Shown: positions 11,601 through 21,086 of the stretch, piece by piece
How the letters are laid out: each line of letters opens with the position of its first letter
How positions within the stretch are numbered: position 1 is the stretch's first letter
Assembly (NCBI GenBank): GCA_003209655.1
Contig: QCPW01000002.1
Coordinates: 124,001-188,000 of the forward strand
DNA from: Prochlorococcus sp. AG-442-M23
GTDB lineage: Bacteria; Cyanobacteriota; Cyanobacteriia; PCC-6307; Cyanobiaceae
DNA: 64,000 bases
Reading direction: 5' to 3'
The notes under the pieces: model-generated
Seen by the model: the letters and a program-made list of their open reading frames with translations, nothing else
Told to the model about the DNA's origin: nothing
Databases searched by the model: none
Position numbers and translations under genes: made by a program

Positions 11601-12673
11601 TCTATCGCTTTCGGATGATCTTGTCTTGCAGGTCCGCCAACTAATGCAAATCCAGTTAAAGATACAACCCCATCAACTATTGGTTTCCCCTTATCAAGTG
11701 AATCATAATAAAATTCATCTACTGGTTTAGAAAAATCTAATCCTCCACAGAATATAGGTACTACACGTGCTCCTCTATATTCTAATTCTTGAATTACAGC
11801 TACATAATGAGCATCATCTCCAGTGACTATGTGACTTCTTTGGAGAACTAATCCTATAGTTGGGGTATTGTCATCCTTGGGTTTTATATCATTTCTATTA
11901 TTTTCCCAATTTTGATATTCATTTAAACTTTCAAACATATTTGGCGCCAATGGATGCCAAATGCCTAAATCAGGAAATGTTTGAGGATCTTGTATTTTGA
12001 ATTTTTCTAATTTATCTTTTATATTTTCTGAAACTACATATTTTTCCGAAATCATTAAAAGGAAATTTTTTAGATTTTCTGTAGTTCCTCCAAGCCAATA
12101 CTGAAAACTTAATATAAAGGTTCTTGCATCTTGTGCTTTTTCTACTGGTAAATATTTAAGGATCGAAGGTAAAGTATTCAGTAACTTCAACATTGAATCT
12201 TGGAAACTCGCACCATCAGATTCTTTTTTCTTTTTAATGAGATCTCCAATAATGCTTTTAGATTGTCCAAGTTGAGCCATACTAAATGAACCCAATTTAT
12301 TTAATCTCATCACTTCAGGCATTGAAGGAAAAATAATAGATGCTTTAAGACTCTCCTTGTACGGATTTACAGCATCTACAACTTTTTGTGCTAAATCTTC
12401 AATAAAAATCAACGAAGCAATAAATATATCGGCATTAGCAATATCAGCTTTAAAATCTTCGTAATTTTTTTCGTTCCTTAGTTCTTCAATAAGATATCCG
12501 CTAAGATCTATCCCCAAGGGGCCGTTCATCTCATTAATTGATCTTGCGGCTTCTGTTAGCGAGTTTTGGTATTGTGGCTCAAGGACAACATAAACTGCTT
12601 TTATAACAACATTATGTTTGTTATCCTCAACAGGAGAAACTCTGCGATTTGCTGAGCGGACCTGCGTAAACAT
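8663..12673 (-). CDS. chlH: Magnesium chelatase subunit H
   Basis: ChlH is the porphyrin-binding subunit that, with ChlI and ChlD, inserts Mg2+ into protoporphyrin IX, the first committed step of chlorophyll synthesis. The 1336-residue length is typical. Family landmarks include [20 protein letters not shown] in the catalytic region, [39 protein letters not shown] and the C-terminal [15 protein letters not shown]. It is monocistronic, divergent from dapB across about 103 bases, and converges on folP. It is a paralogue of cobN at 56.8 kb but keeps the ChlH-specific N-terminal domain. Confidence 0.99.
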   Translation of the reverse strand: MFTQVRSANRRVSPVEDNKHNVVIKAVYVVLEPQYQNSLTEAARSINEMNGPLGIDLSGYLIEELRNEKNYEDFKADIANADIFIASLIFIEDLAQKVVDAVNPYKESLKASIIFPSMPEVMRLNKLGSFSMAQLGQSKSIIGDLIKKKKESDGASFQDSMLKLLNTLPSILKYLPVEKAQDARTFILSFQYWLGGTTENLKNFLLMISEKYVVSENIKDKLEKFKIQDPQTFPDLGIWHPLAPNMFESLNEYQNWENNRNDIKPKDDNTPTIGLVLQRSHIVTGDDAHYVAVIQELEYRGARVVPIFCGGLDFSKPVDEFYYDSLDKGKPIVDGVVSLTGFALVGGPARQDHPKAIDALKKLNRPYMVALPLVFQTTQEWEESDLGLHPVQVALQIAIPELDGAIEPIILSGRDDATGKAHTLQDRVDVIAERAIKWSILRVKKREEKKLAITVFSFPPDKGNVGTAAYLNVFGSIYRVLIEMKDKGYQIDDLPKNSKELMEKVINNPEAMDGSPELNIAHKMSVREYEEFTPYSKRLEDNWGKPPGNLNSDGQNLLIYGKHFGNVFIGVQPTFGYEGDPMRLLYSRSASPHHGFAAYYTYVEKIWGADAVLHFGTHGSLEFMPGKQMGMSETCYPDSLIGSLPNLYYYAANNPSEATIAKRRGYASTISYLTPPAENAGLYKGLKELSELVGSYQQLRENSRGVQIVNAIVETSKQCNLDKDVVLPIGEVEELTIEERDLFVGNIYKQLMEIESRLLPCGLHTIGEAPTAEEAVATLVNIASLEREQEGLRSLPGLLAEAINLKIDEIYDGNNRGELKFVELNEKIIKTSREAIFAMVNSLKIVNGRVYLEKSLFSKLLDFLKIFGLNLPTPWLRVCRFNDFNEVNQKELNKLFDYLLFCLEQVCADKEMDSLIKALDGNYVLPGPGGDPIRNPSVLPSGKNIHALDPQSIPTTAAVAAAKSVVDKLIERQKEEQGTWPETIACVLWGTDNIKTYGESLAQILWFVGVKPKPDSVGRINKLELISLEELGRPRIDVVVNCSGVFRDLFINQMALIDQAVKLAAEADEPLESNFVRKHSLEQAEKEGTSLREASARVFSNASGSYSSNVNLAVENSTWEEENELQEMYLSRKTYAFNADNPGEMNQKRDVFESVMKTADVTFQNLDSSEISLTDVSHYFDSDPTKLIKTLRDDGKEPSSYIADTTTSNAQVRTLGETIRLDSRTKLLNPKWYEGMLKSGYEGVRELSNRLNYTLGWSATSGQVDNFVYEETNETFINDEEMRKRLMDLNPNSFRRIVGTLLEVNGRGYWETSEENIEQLKELYQEVEDKIEGVKE

Positions 12674-12776
12674 TGATTCTCTTTAAGTATTTTTACCAGC
12701 CTACGGGTGAATTGCCGTTATTGTGTGCTTTATAAATAGCGTGTAACAACCTTTAAAAAAAATTATTAATTAAAAA

Positions 12777-13625
12777 ATGACAAAAAACTCTAAAAAAACT
12801 ATACCTGTACTTGTTTCTGGGGCATTAGGAAAAATGGGAAGTGAGGTTGTAAATTCTGTATTAAATTCGTTAGATTGTGAACTTGTTGCTGCAATTGATA
12901 TAAATGAAAAAAATAATGGTCAAAATATTTCACAATTATTAAACTTAAAAAATAGTGAAGTTTTTGTTTCTAATGATCTTGAAGGGTCTTTATGTTCAAT
13001 AAGTCAAGAATATAGAAATAATTCTATTAGGCCCGTTTTAGTAGATTTTACTCATCCAGATTCTGTCTTTGAAAATACTAGATCTGCAATAGCTTATGGG
13101 ATATCTCCAATTGTTGGTACTACGGGACTTTCCCCATCTGAAATTGAAGATTTATCTGTTTTTTCGATGAAAGCAGATATAGGAGTTGCAATTATACCTA
13201 ATTTTTCAGTGGGAATGGTTCTTCTTCAACAAGCTGCTTCTGTTGCTGCAAAGTTTTACGATAATATTGAACTGATAGAAATGCATCATAATCAAAAAGC
13301 CGATTCACCAAGTGGAACTTGTATTAAGACTGCTGAAATGATTGAAGAATATACAAAAAAATATAATGAGGCTTTAGTTAAAGAATCTGAATCTTTAAAA
13401 GGAGTTAGAGGTGGTGTTAGAGATTCAGGGCTAAATATTCATTCAATAAGATTGCCTGGGCTTCTTGCTCATCAGGTAGTTATTATGGGATCCCCTGGTG
13501 AAACATATACAATTAGACATGACACTATCGATAGAAAAGCATATATGCCTGGAGTTCTACAAGCAATACGAAAAATAGGCAATTTTAATTCATTGGTTTA
13601 TGGGCTGGAAAAATTAATTTTTTAA
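12777..13625 (+). CDS. dapB: 4-hydroxy-tetrahydrodipicolinate reductase
   Basis: DapB reduces the DapA product with NAD(P)H on the way to diaminopimelate and lysine. The 282 residues show the Rossmann nucleotide loop [11 protein letters not shown] at about residues 14-24, [20 protein letters not shown] and the catalytic [13 protein letters not shown] with the essential His pair and Lys. The C-terminal [10 protein letters not shown] is typical. The next gene starts directly after its stop codon (TAAATG), so the two are cotranscribed. It is divergent from chlH. Confidence 0.98.
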   Translation: MTKNSKKTIPVLVSGALGKMGSEVVNSVLNSLDCELVAAIDINEKNNGQNISQLLNLKNSEVFVSNDLEGSLCSISQEYRNNSIRPVLVDFTHPDSVFENTRSAIAYGISPIVGTTGLSPSEIEDLSVFSMKADIGVAIIPNFSVGMVLLQQAASVAAKFYDNIELIEMHHNQKADSPSGTCIKTAEMIEEYTKKYNEALVKESESLKGVRGGVRDSGLNIHSIRLPGLLAHQVVIMGSPGETYTIRHDTIDRKAYMPGVLQAIRKIGNFNSLVYGLEKLIF

Positions 13626-14270
13626 ATGCTTAAACCATTAAAACAATCGCAAATATCTAAGCTTATACCTTCTGTTGGAACAGGTAGCCAGTTTAAGTAT
13701 GCTCTTGGCGATCCCAGGAAAGTTCTTCAGAGGTTAATTATTTCTTCTATTGGAGGAGTCCTAAATCTTTTGCTTTTTATCAGTCAATCATCAACTCAGA
13801 CAGAAAATCTTTGGTTGTTATTATGTGTAATTTTTTTTCTTTACATAATTTGGGGGCCTATACTCGAATCAAGCCGAAAAAACTCTAGATATAAAAATTC
13901 TAAGTTTTTTTCCCTTTTCGATGGTTATGTTTCTGATATTTACAAAACCGAAAAAATTGAAAGTTCCCGTGAACAATCAAATAGGCAAGGTCGTTTAGAG
14001 TTGATAGAAAAAAAAAGAACTTGGCTTGTGGTTGAATTAGAAGATGAAGATGGGTACTTGGGCAAAATGAGTTTCCCTATGGAAAATAGACATAGTCAAA
14101 TCAGAATTGGTTCAAATATAAGATGCTTGGTTGCTTCTAATTATCGTAATTTTGATAGAGATATTTATTTGACTGATGCTTGGTTACCTAAAGCAAATGC
14201 TTGGATAGGGGAGTACCCATATTTACTTCGGCCAGCATTTCAAGAAATTTGCTATATTTATTTGAAGTAA
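13626..14270 (+). CDS. Conserved cyanobacterial membrane protein of unknown function
   Basis: A 214-residue protein with two hydrophobic segments at about residues 35-53 and 60-80, followed by a soluble domain. The soluble part contains the repeated-looking strand-rich stretches RTWLVVELEDEDGYLGKMSFP and IRIGSNIRCLVAS, suggesting a small beta-barrel. No catalytic motif is visible. I recognise the type as one conserved in marine picocyanobacteria; some database entries call such proteins phosphate transporter permeases, which nothing in the sequence supports. It starts at the base after the dapB stop. Confidence 0.75.
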   Translation: MLKPLKQSQISKLIPSVGTGSQFKYALGDPRKVLQRLIISSIGGVLNLLLFISQSSTQTENLWLLLCVIFFLYIIWGPILESSRKNSRYKNSKFFSLFDGYVSDIYKTEKIESSREQSNRQGRLELIEKKRTWLVVELEDEDGYLGKMSFPMENRHSQIRIGSNIRCLVASNYRNFDRDIYLTDAWLPKANAWIGEYPYLLRPAFQEICYIYLK

Positions 14271-14292
14271 ATCGTGGATATATATTAATTTA

Positions 14293-15447
14293 ATGAATAA
14301 GAATTTAAATATTAAAATTGTTGGTTCTGGTCCTACAGGATTGCTTTTGGCAATAACTTTATCCAAATTAAATTTTAATATTTATCTTACAGATTTATTA
14401 ACTAGAGAGAAACTTATAAATAAGGATAAAACATATGCTATTACACATTCAACTAGAAAAATACTTTCAAAATTTAAACTCTGGGATAAATTAAATAGGT
14501 ATCTTTATAAATTTGATTCTCTTTTAATTTCAGACAGTGTAACCTCAAATGCCACCATTTTAACTACTTCAGATTTGGATCAAGATATAAGTTCTTTAAA
14601 TAGTATTGGATGGGTAGTTAAACACTCTGATCTTATGAATATATTTTTCGATGAGATTGATAAAATTGATAATATATTTTTTAAATCTCTACCTCTTTTA
14701 TCGTCTGAAGATATTTATTTTGATTATAGATTTATATCAACTGGAGCGAATTCAAATTATAAAAAAAATAATAGTTATGTATCTTTTGACAAATCATATA
14801 ATCAGTCTTGTTTAACATTTGAGGTTTTAGTTAGAGGAAATGTTCCAAGACGGGCATATGAAATATTTAGGAAGGAAGGTCCATTAGCTTTGTTACCATT
14901 GGATGCAAATAGATATCAAATAATTTGGACGGCCAGCACATCTAAATCAATAGATAGACTAAATTCTAGTAAAAGTTTTTTATTAGATAATTTAGAGACA
15001 ATATTACCTGGAAATATTAAGTTAGATCAAATTAATAGTGAAATTAATATCTTTCCCGTTTCACTATCATTATCTCTACCAATTTTCAATTTTAAGAAGT
15101 TAGTATTTGTAGGAGACTCATTTCATACATTCCACCCAGTTGGAGGGCAAGGTTTGAATACTTGCTGGAGAGATGTTAATGTTATATATGATATTTTTAA
15201 CGAAGATTTATCTATAAGTAATAATGCTTTAAGTTTATTTAAATATAAATATTATTTTAAAAGAATAATTGATCTTTTATTTACTATTTTAGTGACAGAT
15301 TCATTAATTAAATTCTTTGCTAATAACAATTTTTTATTAATACCTTTAAGAAAAATAACATTCCTACTTTTAAATAAGTTTCTATTAATTAGAAGAATTA
15401 TCTTAAATCATATGACTAAATCTTTAATTTATTCATCTATTAAATAA
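14293..15447 (+). CDS. FAD-dependent monooxygenase, UbiH/VisC family
   Basis: A 384-residue flavoprotein of the aromatic-ring hydroxylase (UbiH/Coq6/VisC) type. The N-terminus has the FAD dinucleotide loop IVGSGPTGLLLAITLSK at about residues 10-25, a TYAITHSTRKIL stretch after the first strand pair, and the second FAD motif GDSFHTFHPVGGQGLNTC near residue 275. The family hydroxylates isoprenoid quinone rings or similar substrates; the true substrate in this lineage is unknown. The C-terminal 90 residues are hydrophobic, consistent with membrane association. It lies 5 bases before the DUF2949 gene, likely in one operon. Confidence 0.85.
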   Translation: MNKNLNIKIVGSGPTGLLLAITLSKLNFNIYLTDLLTREKLINKDKTYAITHSTRKILSKFKLWDKLNRYLYKFDSLLISDSVTSNATILTTSDLDQDISSLNSIGWVVKHSDLMNIFFDEIDKIDNIFFKSLPLLSSEDIYFDYRFISTGANSNYKKNNSYVSFDKSYNQSCLTFEVLVRGNVPRRAYEIFRKEGPLALLPLDANRYQIIWTASTSKSIDRLNSSKSFLLDNLETILPGNIKLDQINSEINIFPVSLSLSLPIFNFKKLVFVGDSFHTFHPVGGQGLNTCWRDVNVIYDIFNEDLSISNNALSLFKYKYYFKRIIDLLFTILVTDSLIKFFANNNFLLIPLRKITFLLLNKFLLIRRIILNHMTKSLIYSSIK

Positions 15448-15452
15448 TATTT

Positions 15453-15647
15453 ATGATTAATTATTCAAATAAAAAAATAATATCATTTCTTATAGACAAA
15501 ATTGGATTAGAAGAATCTTCAATAGAGCTAGGATTAAAATTGTCAATTAAAAATAATACTCCGCTTCCTATCATTCTGTGGAGTTATGGAATGTTAACAA
15601 TAGAAGAACTAGATTACTTGTACACATTTTTATTTCAAAGAATATAA
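15453..15647 (+). CDS. DUF2949 small protein
   Basis: A 64-residue protein matching DUF2949, a cyanobacterial family of unknown function. The pattern LPIILWSYGMLTIEELDYLY is the conserved C-terminal half, with the W-x-Y-G-L/M-I/L-x-x-x-x-L core. No membrane segment is seen. It follows the flavoprotein gene by 5 bases. A TATAAT box for the next gene lies 12 bases beyond its stop. Confidence 0.85.
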   Translation: MINYSNKKIISFLIDKIGLEESSIELGLKLSIKNNTPLPIILWSYGMLTIEELDYLYTFLFQRI

Positions 15648-15659
15648 TTAAAACTCTGT

Positions 15660-15665
15660 TATAAT
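15660..15665 (+). promoter_or_regulatory. Candidate -10 box upstream of DUF3038 gene
   Basis: TATAAT occurs at 15660-15665, 12 bases after the DUF2949 stop. A transcript starting 6-8 bases downstream would begin near 15672, leaving only about 20 bases before the proposed DUF3038 start at 15691. No clear -35 box is visible, as is common in this lineage. The call rests on the perfect hexamer alone. Confidence 0.4.
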
Positions 15666-15690
15666 TTTTATATAGCTTTCATAGTTAACT

Positions 15691-16215
15691 ATTACTATCT
15701 TATTTAAAAGAAAACAGATATCAAGAGATTCTATTCAAAGACTTGATTTACTTTTATTAGCGTTAGAAACTATCGATTTAAATGGTGCTGAATCTTTATA
15801 CTCATTATCAAGTAAGCTTAATTTAACTGAATTCATACCAAATAAAGTCACTATCTGGAAATTAAGGAATAATAATCCAATGAGGAATTCTTTTACAAAT
15901 AATAATATTAAATTAGAAGAATTTGATGCATTGATTAAACTAACTACTGAAATGGCAAAATCTTTATATCCTTATATCAGACAAATACTTTATTCTAGAG
16001 ATGATCTTATTAGAAATCCTAATGCTTGGAATGAATTTAAGAATAGATATATTGAATTAATTAGTGAAAGATTTAATACTAATAGTATGAAAGTTAAACG
16101 ACTGCTTGATCCTAGTACTAATGATGAGTTTTTTATTAAAATTATTTTTTCATTGGCATTATGTATATCTGAAGATGGTTATCTCAAGTTAAGAACGACA
16201 TTACTTAATTATTGA
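15691..16215 (+). CDS. DUF3038 protein, apparently non-ATG start
   Basis: DUF3038 is a cyanobacterial family of unknown function usually about 180 residues long. The frame is open from just after a TAG at 15682. The family's conserved N-terminal block reads here as RLDLLLLALETIDLNGAES (about 15739-15795), far upstream of the first ATG at 15880. Between the TAG and that ATG there is no ATG, GTG or TTG in frame; the best candidates are ATT at 15691, ATC at 15697 or ATA at 15718. I place the start at ATT 15691 because it would give T-I-L-F-K-R-K-Q directly before the family core. The later part (VWNEFKNRY-like, VKRLLDP) is intact. It is 1 base from the DUF4335 gene. Confidence 0.7.
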   Translation: MTILFKRKQISRDSIQRLDLLLLALETIDLNGAESLYSLSSKLNLTEFIPNKVTIWKLRNNNPMRNSFTNNNIKLEEFDALIKLTTEMAKSLYPYIRQILYSRDDLIRNPNAWNEFKNRYIELISERFNTNSMKVKRLLDPSTNDEFFIKIIFSLALCISEDGYLKLRTTLLNY

Positions 16216-16216
16216 T

Positions 16217-16846
16217 ATGTTGCAAAATAAATTTTTATTCAATCAATCCTCAGTCAGTCTTGAAATTATCGGATTGCCTGACTATTCAAATGACGAAAAT
16301 AAAGAAAATATCTCAATTATTTCTCAATGGAAACTTATGATAATAGATAAGCCAGTTATTGAAGGAAACTTAGATCATCTAAAGAAAATAATGACTGCTT
16401 TTTATAACTACTCTAGTGCACTTTTAAATGATGAAATTTCATTGTATGAATCAGATTTGATTGATATTAAACCTGAGAATAGTTATTCACATATCCTCCT
16501 TTTAAAGAGTTCAAAACCAGAAGTAAAGCCTTTAAAATTTAGAATCGGAAATTCGATTTTGGCAGATATAGTAAATTGTTTTGATCAATTAAGCTCTTCA
16601 AATAGAGTTAAAATAATTTATTCAAAAAATTTTAAAAGTTTAAAAAATAAAAAGTATTTATATTCATTTGATACAAAAAATATTTCTAATTTTTTATTAC
16701 CACCACTATTTTCCTTGTGCTCTATATTTATTGTTTCTAGTGCATTTATTTATGTTTACGAAAGGAATAATAATAAAGATATTAGCTCATTATTAAATAT
16801 TAAAAATGAACTTGTTAGCATTAAATCCATAATCAAGTTACTATAA
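16217..16846 (+). CDS. DUF4335 protein
   Basis: A 209-residue member of DUF4335, a cyanobacterial family that is habitually next to DUF3038; here the two are one base apart. The N-terminal half is strand-rich (SVSLEIIGLPDYS, ISQWKLMIID), then ILADIVNCFDQL and a C-terminal hydrophobic segment at about residues 158-177 (FLLPPLFSLCSIFIVSSAF). No enzyme motif is visible. The constant pairing suggests the two proteins act together, but the function is unknown. Confidence 0.85.
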   Translation: MLQNKFLFNQSSVSLEIIGLPDYSNDENKENISIISQWKLMIIDKPVIEGNLDHLKKIMTAFYNYSSALLNDEISLYESDLIDIKPENSYSHILLLKSSKPEVKPLKFRIGNSILADIVNCFDQLSSSNRVKIIYSKNFKSLKNKKYLYSFDTKNISNFLLPPLFSLCSIFIVSSAFIYVYERNNNKDISSLLNIKNELVSIKSIIKLL

Positions 16847-16901
16847 AAAAATAATTCTTTTTTAAGGATGATTCTTTGTTAAATTTTCGTAATTTTAATA
16901 A

Positions 16902-17270
16902 ATGGCTGATTTAAAGATACCTAAATTAAATAAGAATTCCGATAAATTTTTTTTTAAAAAAAAATTATCTTTAAGAAGAAAATCTAAAAGTAAATTAAGA
17001 AAAGAAGCATTTTTTATGTTTTCTTTTGGCTTGTTAATTATTTATCTTAATTATTTAATTCCAAATAAAACAACAATTCTCAATAACTTTTTTTATAACT
17101 TCGGAAAGTTAATTGGTTTTCTTTTGGATTCTATTTCTTATGTGTATGAAATTTGTTTGGCTATTTTTATAATAGTATCTTTATTTATTTCCTTAATTTT
17201 AATTGTGGGAACTTTTTCAAGAATATTAAGAGTCGCTAAAAGGAACACTGGTAGAATTAATATCAAATAG
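16902..17270 (+). CDS. Small two-helix membrane protein, unknown
   Basis: A 122-residue protein with a very basic, Lys/Arg-rich N-terminus (about residues 9-35), then two hydrophobic segments at about residues 37-54 and 82-106. The polybasic lead and two helices predict a cytoplasmic N-terminus by the positive-inside rule. I do not recognise a named family. The 3' end overlaps the end of a convergent small gene by 8 bases. Confidence 0.6.
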   Translation: MADLKIPKLNKNSDKFFFKKKLSLRRKSKSKLRKEAFFMFSFGLLIIYLNYLIPNKTTILNNFFYNFGKLIGFLLDSISYVYEICLAIFIIVSLFISLILIVGTFSRILRVAKRNTGRINIK

Positions 17271-17424
17271 GATTCATCAAGCCACCGCTTCCAGAATCTG
17301 AATCATCATCATCATTTTCTGTTTCAAAACCTAATAAAGCGTATAAACCTACTGCTAATGAAGAAATTAATAATGTAAAAGGTAATATCGAAGATTGTAA
17401 CCCTACATCAATGTATTCGCCCAT
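17263..17424 (-). CDS. Single-helix acidic small membrane protein, unknown
   Basis: A 53-residue frame from ATG 17424: a short lead, one hydrophobic helix (about residues 12-32, SILPFTLLISSLAVGLYALL) and an acidic Asp/Ser/Gly tail ending SGSGGLMNPI. The size and layout resemble small subunits of photosynthetic or NDH-1 complexes, but no specific subunit matches by eye, so no name is given. It is separated from mfd by a hairpin terminator at 17442-17490, so it probably has its own promoter. Its stop overlaps the convergent gene by 8 bases. Confidence 0.6.
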   Translation of the reverse strand: MGEYIDVGLQSSILPFTLLISSLAVGLYALLGFETENDDDDSDSGSGGLMNPI

Positions 17425-17441
17425 TTATAATAAAAATTTTT

Positions 17442-17490
17442 AATAACCTAACCGAATTTAAACTTTTTCGGGGTTATTAAATATTTTTTT
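17442..17490. terminator. Hairpin terminator between mfd and small membrane gene
   Basis: AATAACC (17442-17448) plus CCGA (17452-17455) pair with TCGG (17468-17471) plus GGTTATT (17472-17478), giving an interrupted 11-bp stem. A T-rich run (17481-17490) follows on the plus strand, and on the minus strand the stem is followed by A5T5. It lies 13 bases past the mfd stop, so it most likely ends the mfd transcript, and it can also act in the other direction. Confidence 0.6.
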
Positions 17491-17502
17491 AATGTTTTAA
17501 AT

Positions 17503-20500
17503 TTATTTAACTGCTTTAATTTTATCGAAGTTTTCTATTTCCTTTACAAATAATCCTAACCAATATATTAATTGATCAATTTGATTTTTAATTTCAGTTA
17601 TGCCTAATCCTCTAATCGTTATTTTTGAGAATTGATCATCTTCTTCAAAATTAAATTTATTTTGAATATTATCTGGTAATCCTTTTTTAAGGAGTTTAAA
17701 TGTAGTACTTTTAAGTCTAGTTTCAATTATTACGTTTGGTTTTTTTAGTTTGATTTTATTAAAGCCACACTTTTTCGCCAATAACTTTAACTTCATTAAT
17801 AGTATTAATGATTCAACTGGTTTGGGCAATGCCCCGTATCTATTAGACCAATCAGTTGCTAATTCGGTAAGATCTTCATCTTTTGTACATTCAGTAGCAT
17901 ATTTATATGCATCAAGTTTTTCTTCTCGATTTGATATCCATGTTGCAGGAATAAAAGCGTTAATTGGTAAATCTACTTGAGTATCCTTTACTTCAGGTAT
18001 TTCTTCTCCATTTATTTCTGATATCGCTTCATGAAGCATTTCTATATATAAATCATATCCAATTGCATTAATTTTGCCACTTTGTTCTTCTCCTAATAAG
18101 CTACCAACACCTCTAATTTCCATATCTTTCATTGCTAATTGATAACCACTTCCTAGTTCTGAAAAATCTTTAATAGCCTTTAATCTTTGTTTAGATGCTT
18201 CATTAATTTTGTTTATGTTTGGATAAAACAGCCATGCGTGAGCTTGTATGCCACTTCTGCCAACTCTTCCTCGTAATTGGTAAAGCTGTGATAATCCAAA
18301 TTTATGTGAATCTTCAATTATGATTGTATTAACTTTCGGTATATCTAATCCACTTTCAATAATTGTTGTGCATATCATCAAGTCTACCTCTCCATTATTA
18401 AATGCAATCATTGCATTTTCAAGATCAATTTCATTCATTTTTCCATGCGCAACAATGTATCTTAAATCCATAAACATATTTTTTAATTTATTAACAGCTT
18501 GATCAATGTCAGCTATTCTCGGAAGAACATAAAATATTTGTCCACCCCTATCAAGTTCTTTACTTATTGCTGTTCTAATTACATCAATATCTATTTCTGA
18601 TAAATAAGTTTTAATTGATCTCCTTGATGGAGGCGGTGAATTCAATAGACTCATTTGTCTTAATCCAGATAAACTCATATATAGAGTTCGAGGTATCGGG
18701 GTAGCGGAAAGAGTTAAAACGTCGATATTTTTTTTGAAATTTTTTATTTTTTCTTTTTGCCTTACTCCGAATCTTTGTTCTTCATCAATAACAAGTAGTC
18801 CTAAATTTTGTATTTCAATTTCTCTTCCCAATATTTGGTGAGTAGCTATAACTAAGTCAATTTTATTATTTTTCAGGCCTTCATAAATTTCTTTTTTCTC
18901 TTTAGCAGTTTTAAATCTGTTTAGTAAAGAAACTTTTATTGGATAAGGTGAAAATCTATTATTGAATGTTCTCCAATGTTGCTGAGCTAAAATTGTTGTT
19001 GGCGCAAGTAAAATTACTTGCTTACCAGAAGTAATTGCTTTAAATATTGCCCTAACAGCTACTTCTGTTTTGCCAAATCCAACGTCACCACAAACTAATC
19101 TATCCATTGGTTTATCACTCTCCATATCAAATTTTATTTCTTTAACAGCAGTTAATTGATCTGGAGTCGGTTGATATGGGAATGACTCTTCTAATTCTTT
19201 TTGCCATGGACCATCTTCAGGATAGATATGACCTTTAAGTTTTTCTCTTTTTGCATAAAGTTTTAAAATATCTAAGGCAATTTTCTTAATCGTTTTTTTA
19301 TTTTTATCTTTTATTTTTAACCATTCTGTACCTCCCAATTTATTGATTCTTGGCTTAACTGTTCCTGTTGATCTATATCTGTTAATACTCCCAAGTTGAT
19401 CAGCCGCAACACTTATCTTCCCATCAACATATTGAATAACTAAGTAGTCTCTCGAATCACCTGTGATATTAATTTTTTCAATTTTTATAAATTGTCCAAT
19501 ACCATGGTTTTTGTGAACTATGTAGTCTCCTGGATTTATTTTATGTAGATTTATATTTGAATTTAAACTCCTTTTTCTTCTTCTTATAAATACATTATTA
19601 AATAATGCTTGTTGAGAAAATAATTCCTTATCTGTTATTAAAACTATTTTCCATATTGGCAAATAAAATCCTTCAATTTCATAATTATTGGTATTTTTCA
19701 AAATAAATGGAGTTGAATCATCTTTTGATGTATATGTTCCATCAATATCATTTGGTTTTTCTAGATAATTAGTAATGCAATCATGTTCTAATAATAAACT
19801 TCTTGTTCTGAGTGGCTGAGCTGATAATATCCAGACTTTTTCTTTATTACTTACAAACTTATTTATTTCCGTTGAAAGTTTACCTAAATTTTTTGAAGAA
19901 GTGTTTATTCGTTTATCCGATAAAAGAAATCTATTATTAAGATTTCTTTTTGTTTGAAATTCATGTAAATTTATTACTTTATAGTTAAAAAATGATCTTG
20001 TAATTAATTCAAATTTTTTATGAAGATTTGATCTTACTTTTATATTTATGTTACTAGTTTCTAAGTTATATGTGATTTCATCTTTGTATTGTTGAAAATT
20101 ATTAACTGATTCTTTATACCAATTGTTAGCGAACTTACTACAATCCTCTATTTCGTCTAAAACTATTATTGTATCTTCTTTAATGTAATCTATTAAATTT
20201 GATGGGTATTCTTCAATTATTCCTAAGTATCTGTCAAGATTATTTTTAGTTGTTGTCTCTTCAGAATTAAATATATTATCTTTTGATAAACACTCTAGCT
20301 TTTTCTTAATAAGTAAATTAAATCCAGCTTGTACTATTTCTACATTATTTACGTTATCTAATGTTTTTTGACTGACTGGATCATATTCTCTTATTTTATC
20401 AATATTATTATCAAAGAATTCAATTCTTATTGGAAGTTCATTATTAACTGGATATATATCAATAATTTCTCCTCTTCTACTCCACGATCCTTCTTGTGAA

Positions 20501-21012
20501 GTCAGATTTTCCTTATTATAACCAAGTAATGTTAACTTATTAGTTAACTCTTTTATATCTAATTCTAAACCCTTAATTATTGTAATTATATTTTCTTTAA
20601 ATATATTTTTTTTTATTAAATGAGGTTGAAGAGATCTTTCAGTTGTAATTACTATAGTTAATTTTTTTTTATCATTTTTAACAAGCTTTGAAATAACTGA
20701 AAGCTGTGCAAATTCAATCTCTTTAGATTTATTAATAGATGAGTATGGTAGATTTTCACTAGGTGGATAATATAAAACATTTCTATTACCTATACTTTCA
20801 AAATAACCAAACCATTTGTAAGCAATCTCCTCGTTGGGACTAATAAGTAAAATATCTTTCTGTTCTTTTTTTGCAATACTATTTATAATAATAGATTTTG
20901 CATATTTACTTGAACCAATTATATTTAGTTCATTATTTTTTTTTATTCTTTTTACTAACTCCGTTAATATTTGAGAATTTGAAATATAACTAATTAAAGA
21001 ATTTAAACTCAT
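17503..21012 (-). CDS. mfd: Transcription-repair coupling factor Mfd
   Basis: Mfd removes RNA polymerase stalled at lesions and recruits UvrA, starting transcription-coupled repair. The 1169 residues show the UvrB-like N-terminal module (WSRRGEIIDIYPVN), the RNA-polymerase-interacting domain opening with GDYIVHKNHGIGQF, then a RecG-like translocase with Walker A GDVGFGKTEVA (about residue 640), the box VIDEEQRFGVRQKE, and LSATPIPRTLYMSL. QLRGRVGRSG and the C-terminal regulatory domain follow. The length is typical. It is divergent from terC over 74 bases and has a hairpin terminator just downstream. uvrC lies at the far end of this window. Confidence 0.99.
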   Translation of the reverse strand: MSLNSLISYISNSQILTELVKRIKKNNELNIIGSSKYAKSIIINSIAKKEQKDILLISPNEEIAYKWFGYFESIGNRNVLYYPPSENLPYSSINKSKEIEFAQLSVISKLVKNDKKKLTIVITTERSLQPHLIKKNIFKENIITIIKGLELDIKELTNKLTLLGYNKENLTSQEGSWSRRGEIIDIYPVNNELPIRIEFFDNNIDKIREYDPVSQKTLDNVNNVEIVQAGFNLLIKKKLECLSKDNIFNSEETTTKNNLDRYLGIIEEYPSNLIDYIKEDTIIVLDEIEDCSKFANNWYKESVNNFQQYKDEITYNLETSNINIKVRSNLHKKFELITRSFFNYKVINLHEFQTKRNLNNRFLLSDKRINTSSKNLGKLSTEINKFVSNKEKVWILSAQPLRTRSLLLEHDCITNYLEKPNDIDGTYTSKDDSTPFILKNTNNYEIEGFYLPIWKIVLITDKELFSQQALFNNVFIRRRKRSLNSNINLHKINPGDYIVHKNHGIGQFIKIEKINITGDSRDYLVIQYVDGKISVAADQLGSINRYRSTGTVKPRINKLGGTEWLKIKDKNKKTIKKIALDILKLYAKREKLKGHIYPEDGPWQKELEESFPYQPTPDQLTAVKEIKFDMESDKPMDRLVCGDVGFGKTEVAVRAIFKAITSGKQVILLAPTTILAQQHWRTFNNRFSPYPIKVSLLNRFKTAKEKKEIYEGLKNNKIDLVIATHQILGREIEIQNLGLLVIDEEQRFGVRQKEKIKNFKKNIDVLTLSATPIPRTLYMSLSGLRQMSLLNSPPPSRRSIKTYLSEIDIDVIRTAISKELDRGGQIFYVLPRIADIDQAVNKLKNMFMDLRYIVAHGKMNEIDLENAMIAFNNGEVDLMICTTIIESGLDIPKVNTIIIEDSHKFGLSQLYQLRGRVGRSGIQAHAWLFYPNINKINEASKQRLKAIKDFSELGSGYQLAMKDMEIRGVGSLLGEEQSGKINAIGYDLYIEMLHEAISEINGEEIPEVKDTQVDLPINAFIPATWISNREEKLDAYKYATECTKDEDLTELATDWSNRYGALPKPVESLILLMKLKLLAKKCGFNKIKLKKPNVIIETRLKSTTFKLLKKGLPDNIQNKFNFEEDDQFSKITIRGLGITEIKNQIDQLIYWLGLFVKEIENFDKIKAVK

Positions 21013-21086
21013 TTATATTTAATTATCTTGATTACTATTTAAGATTATATTATATTATCTTTTATAAATGTTGTGAATAATAATTA

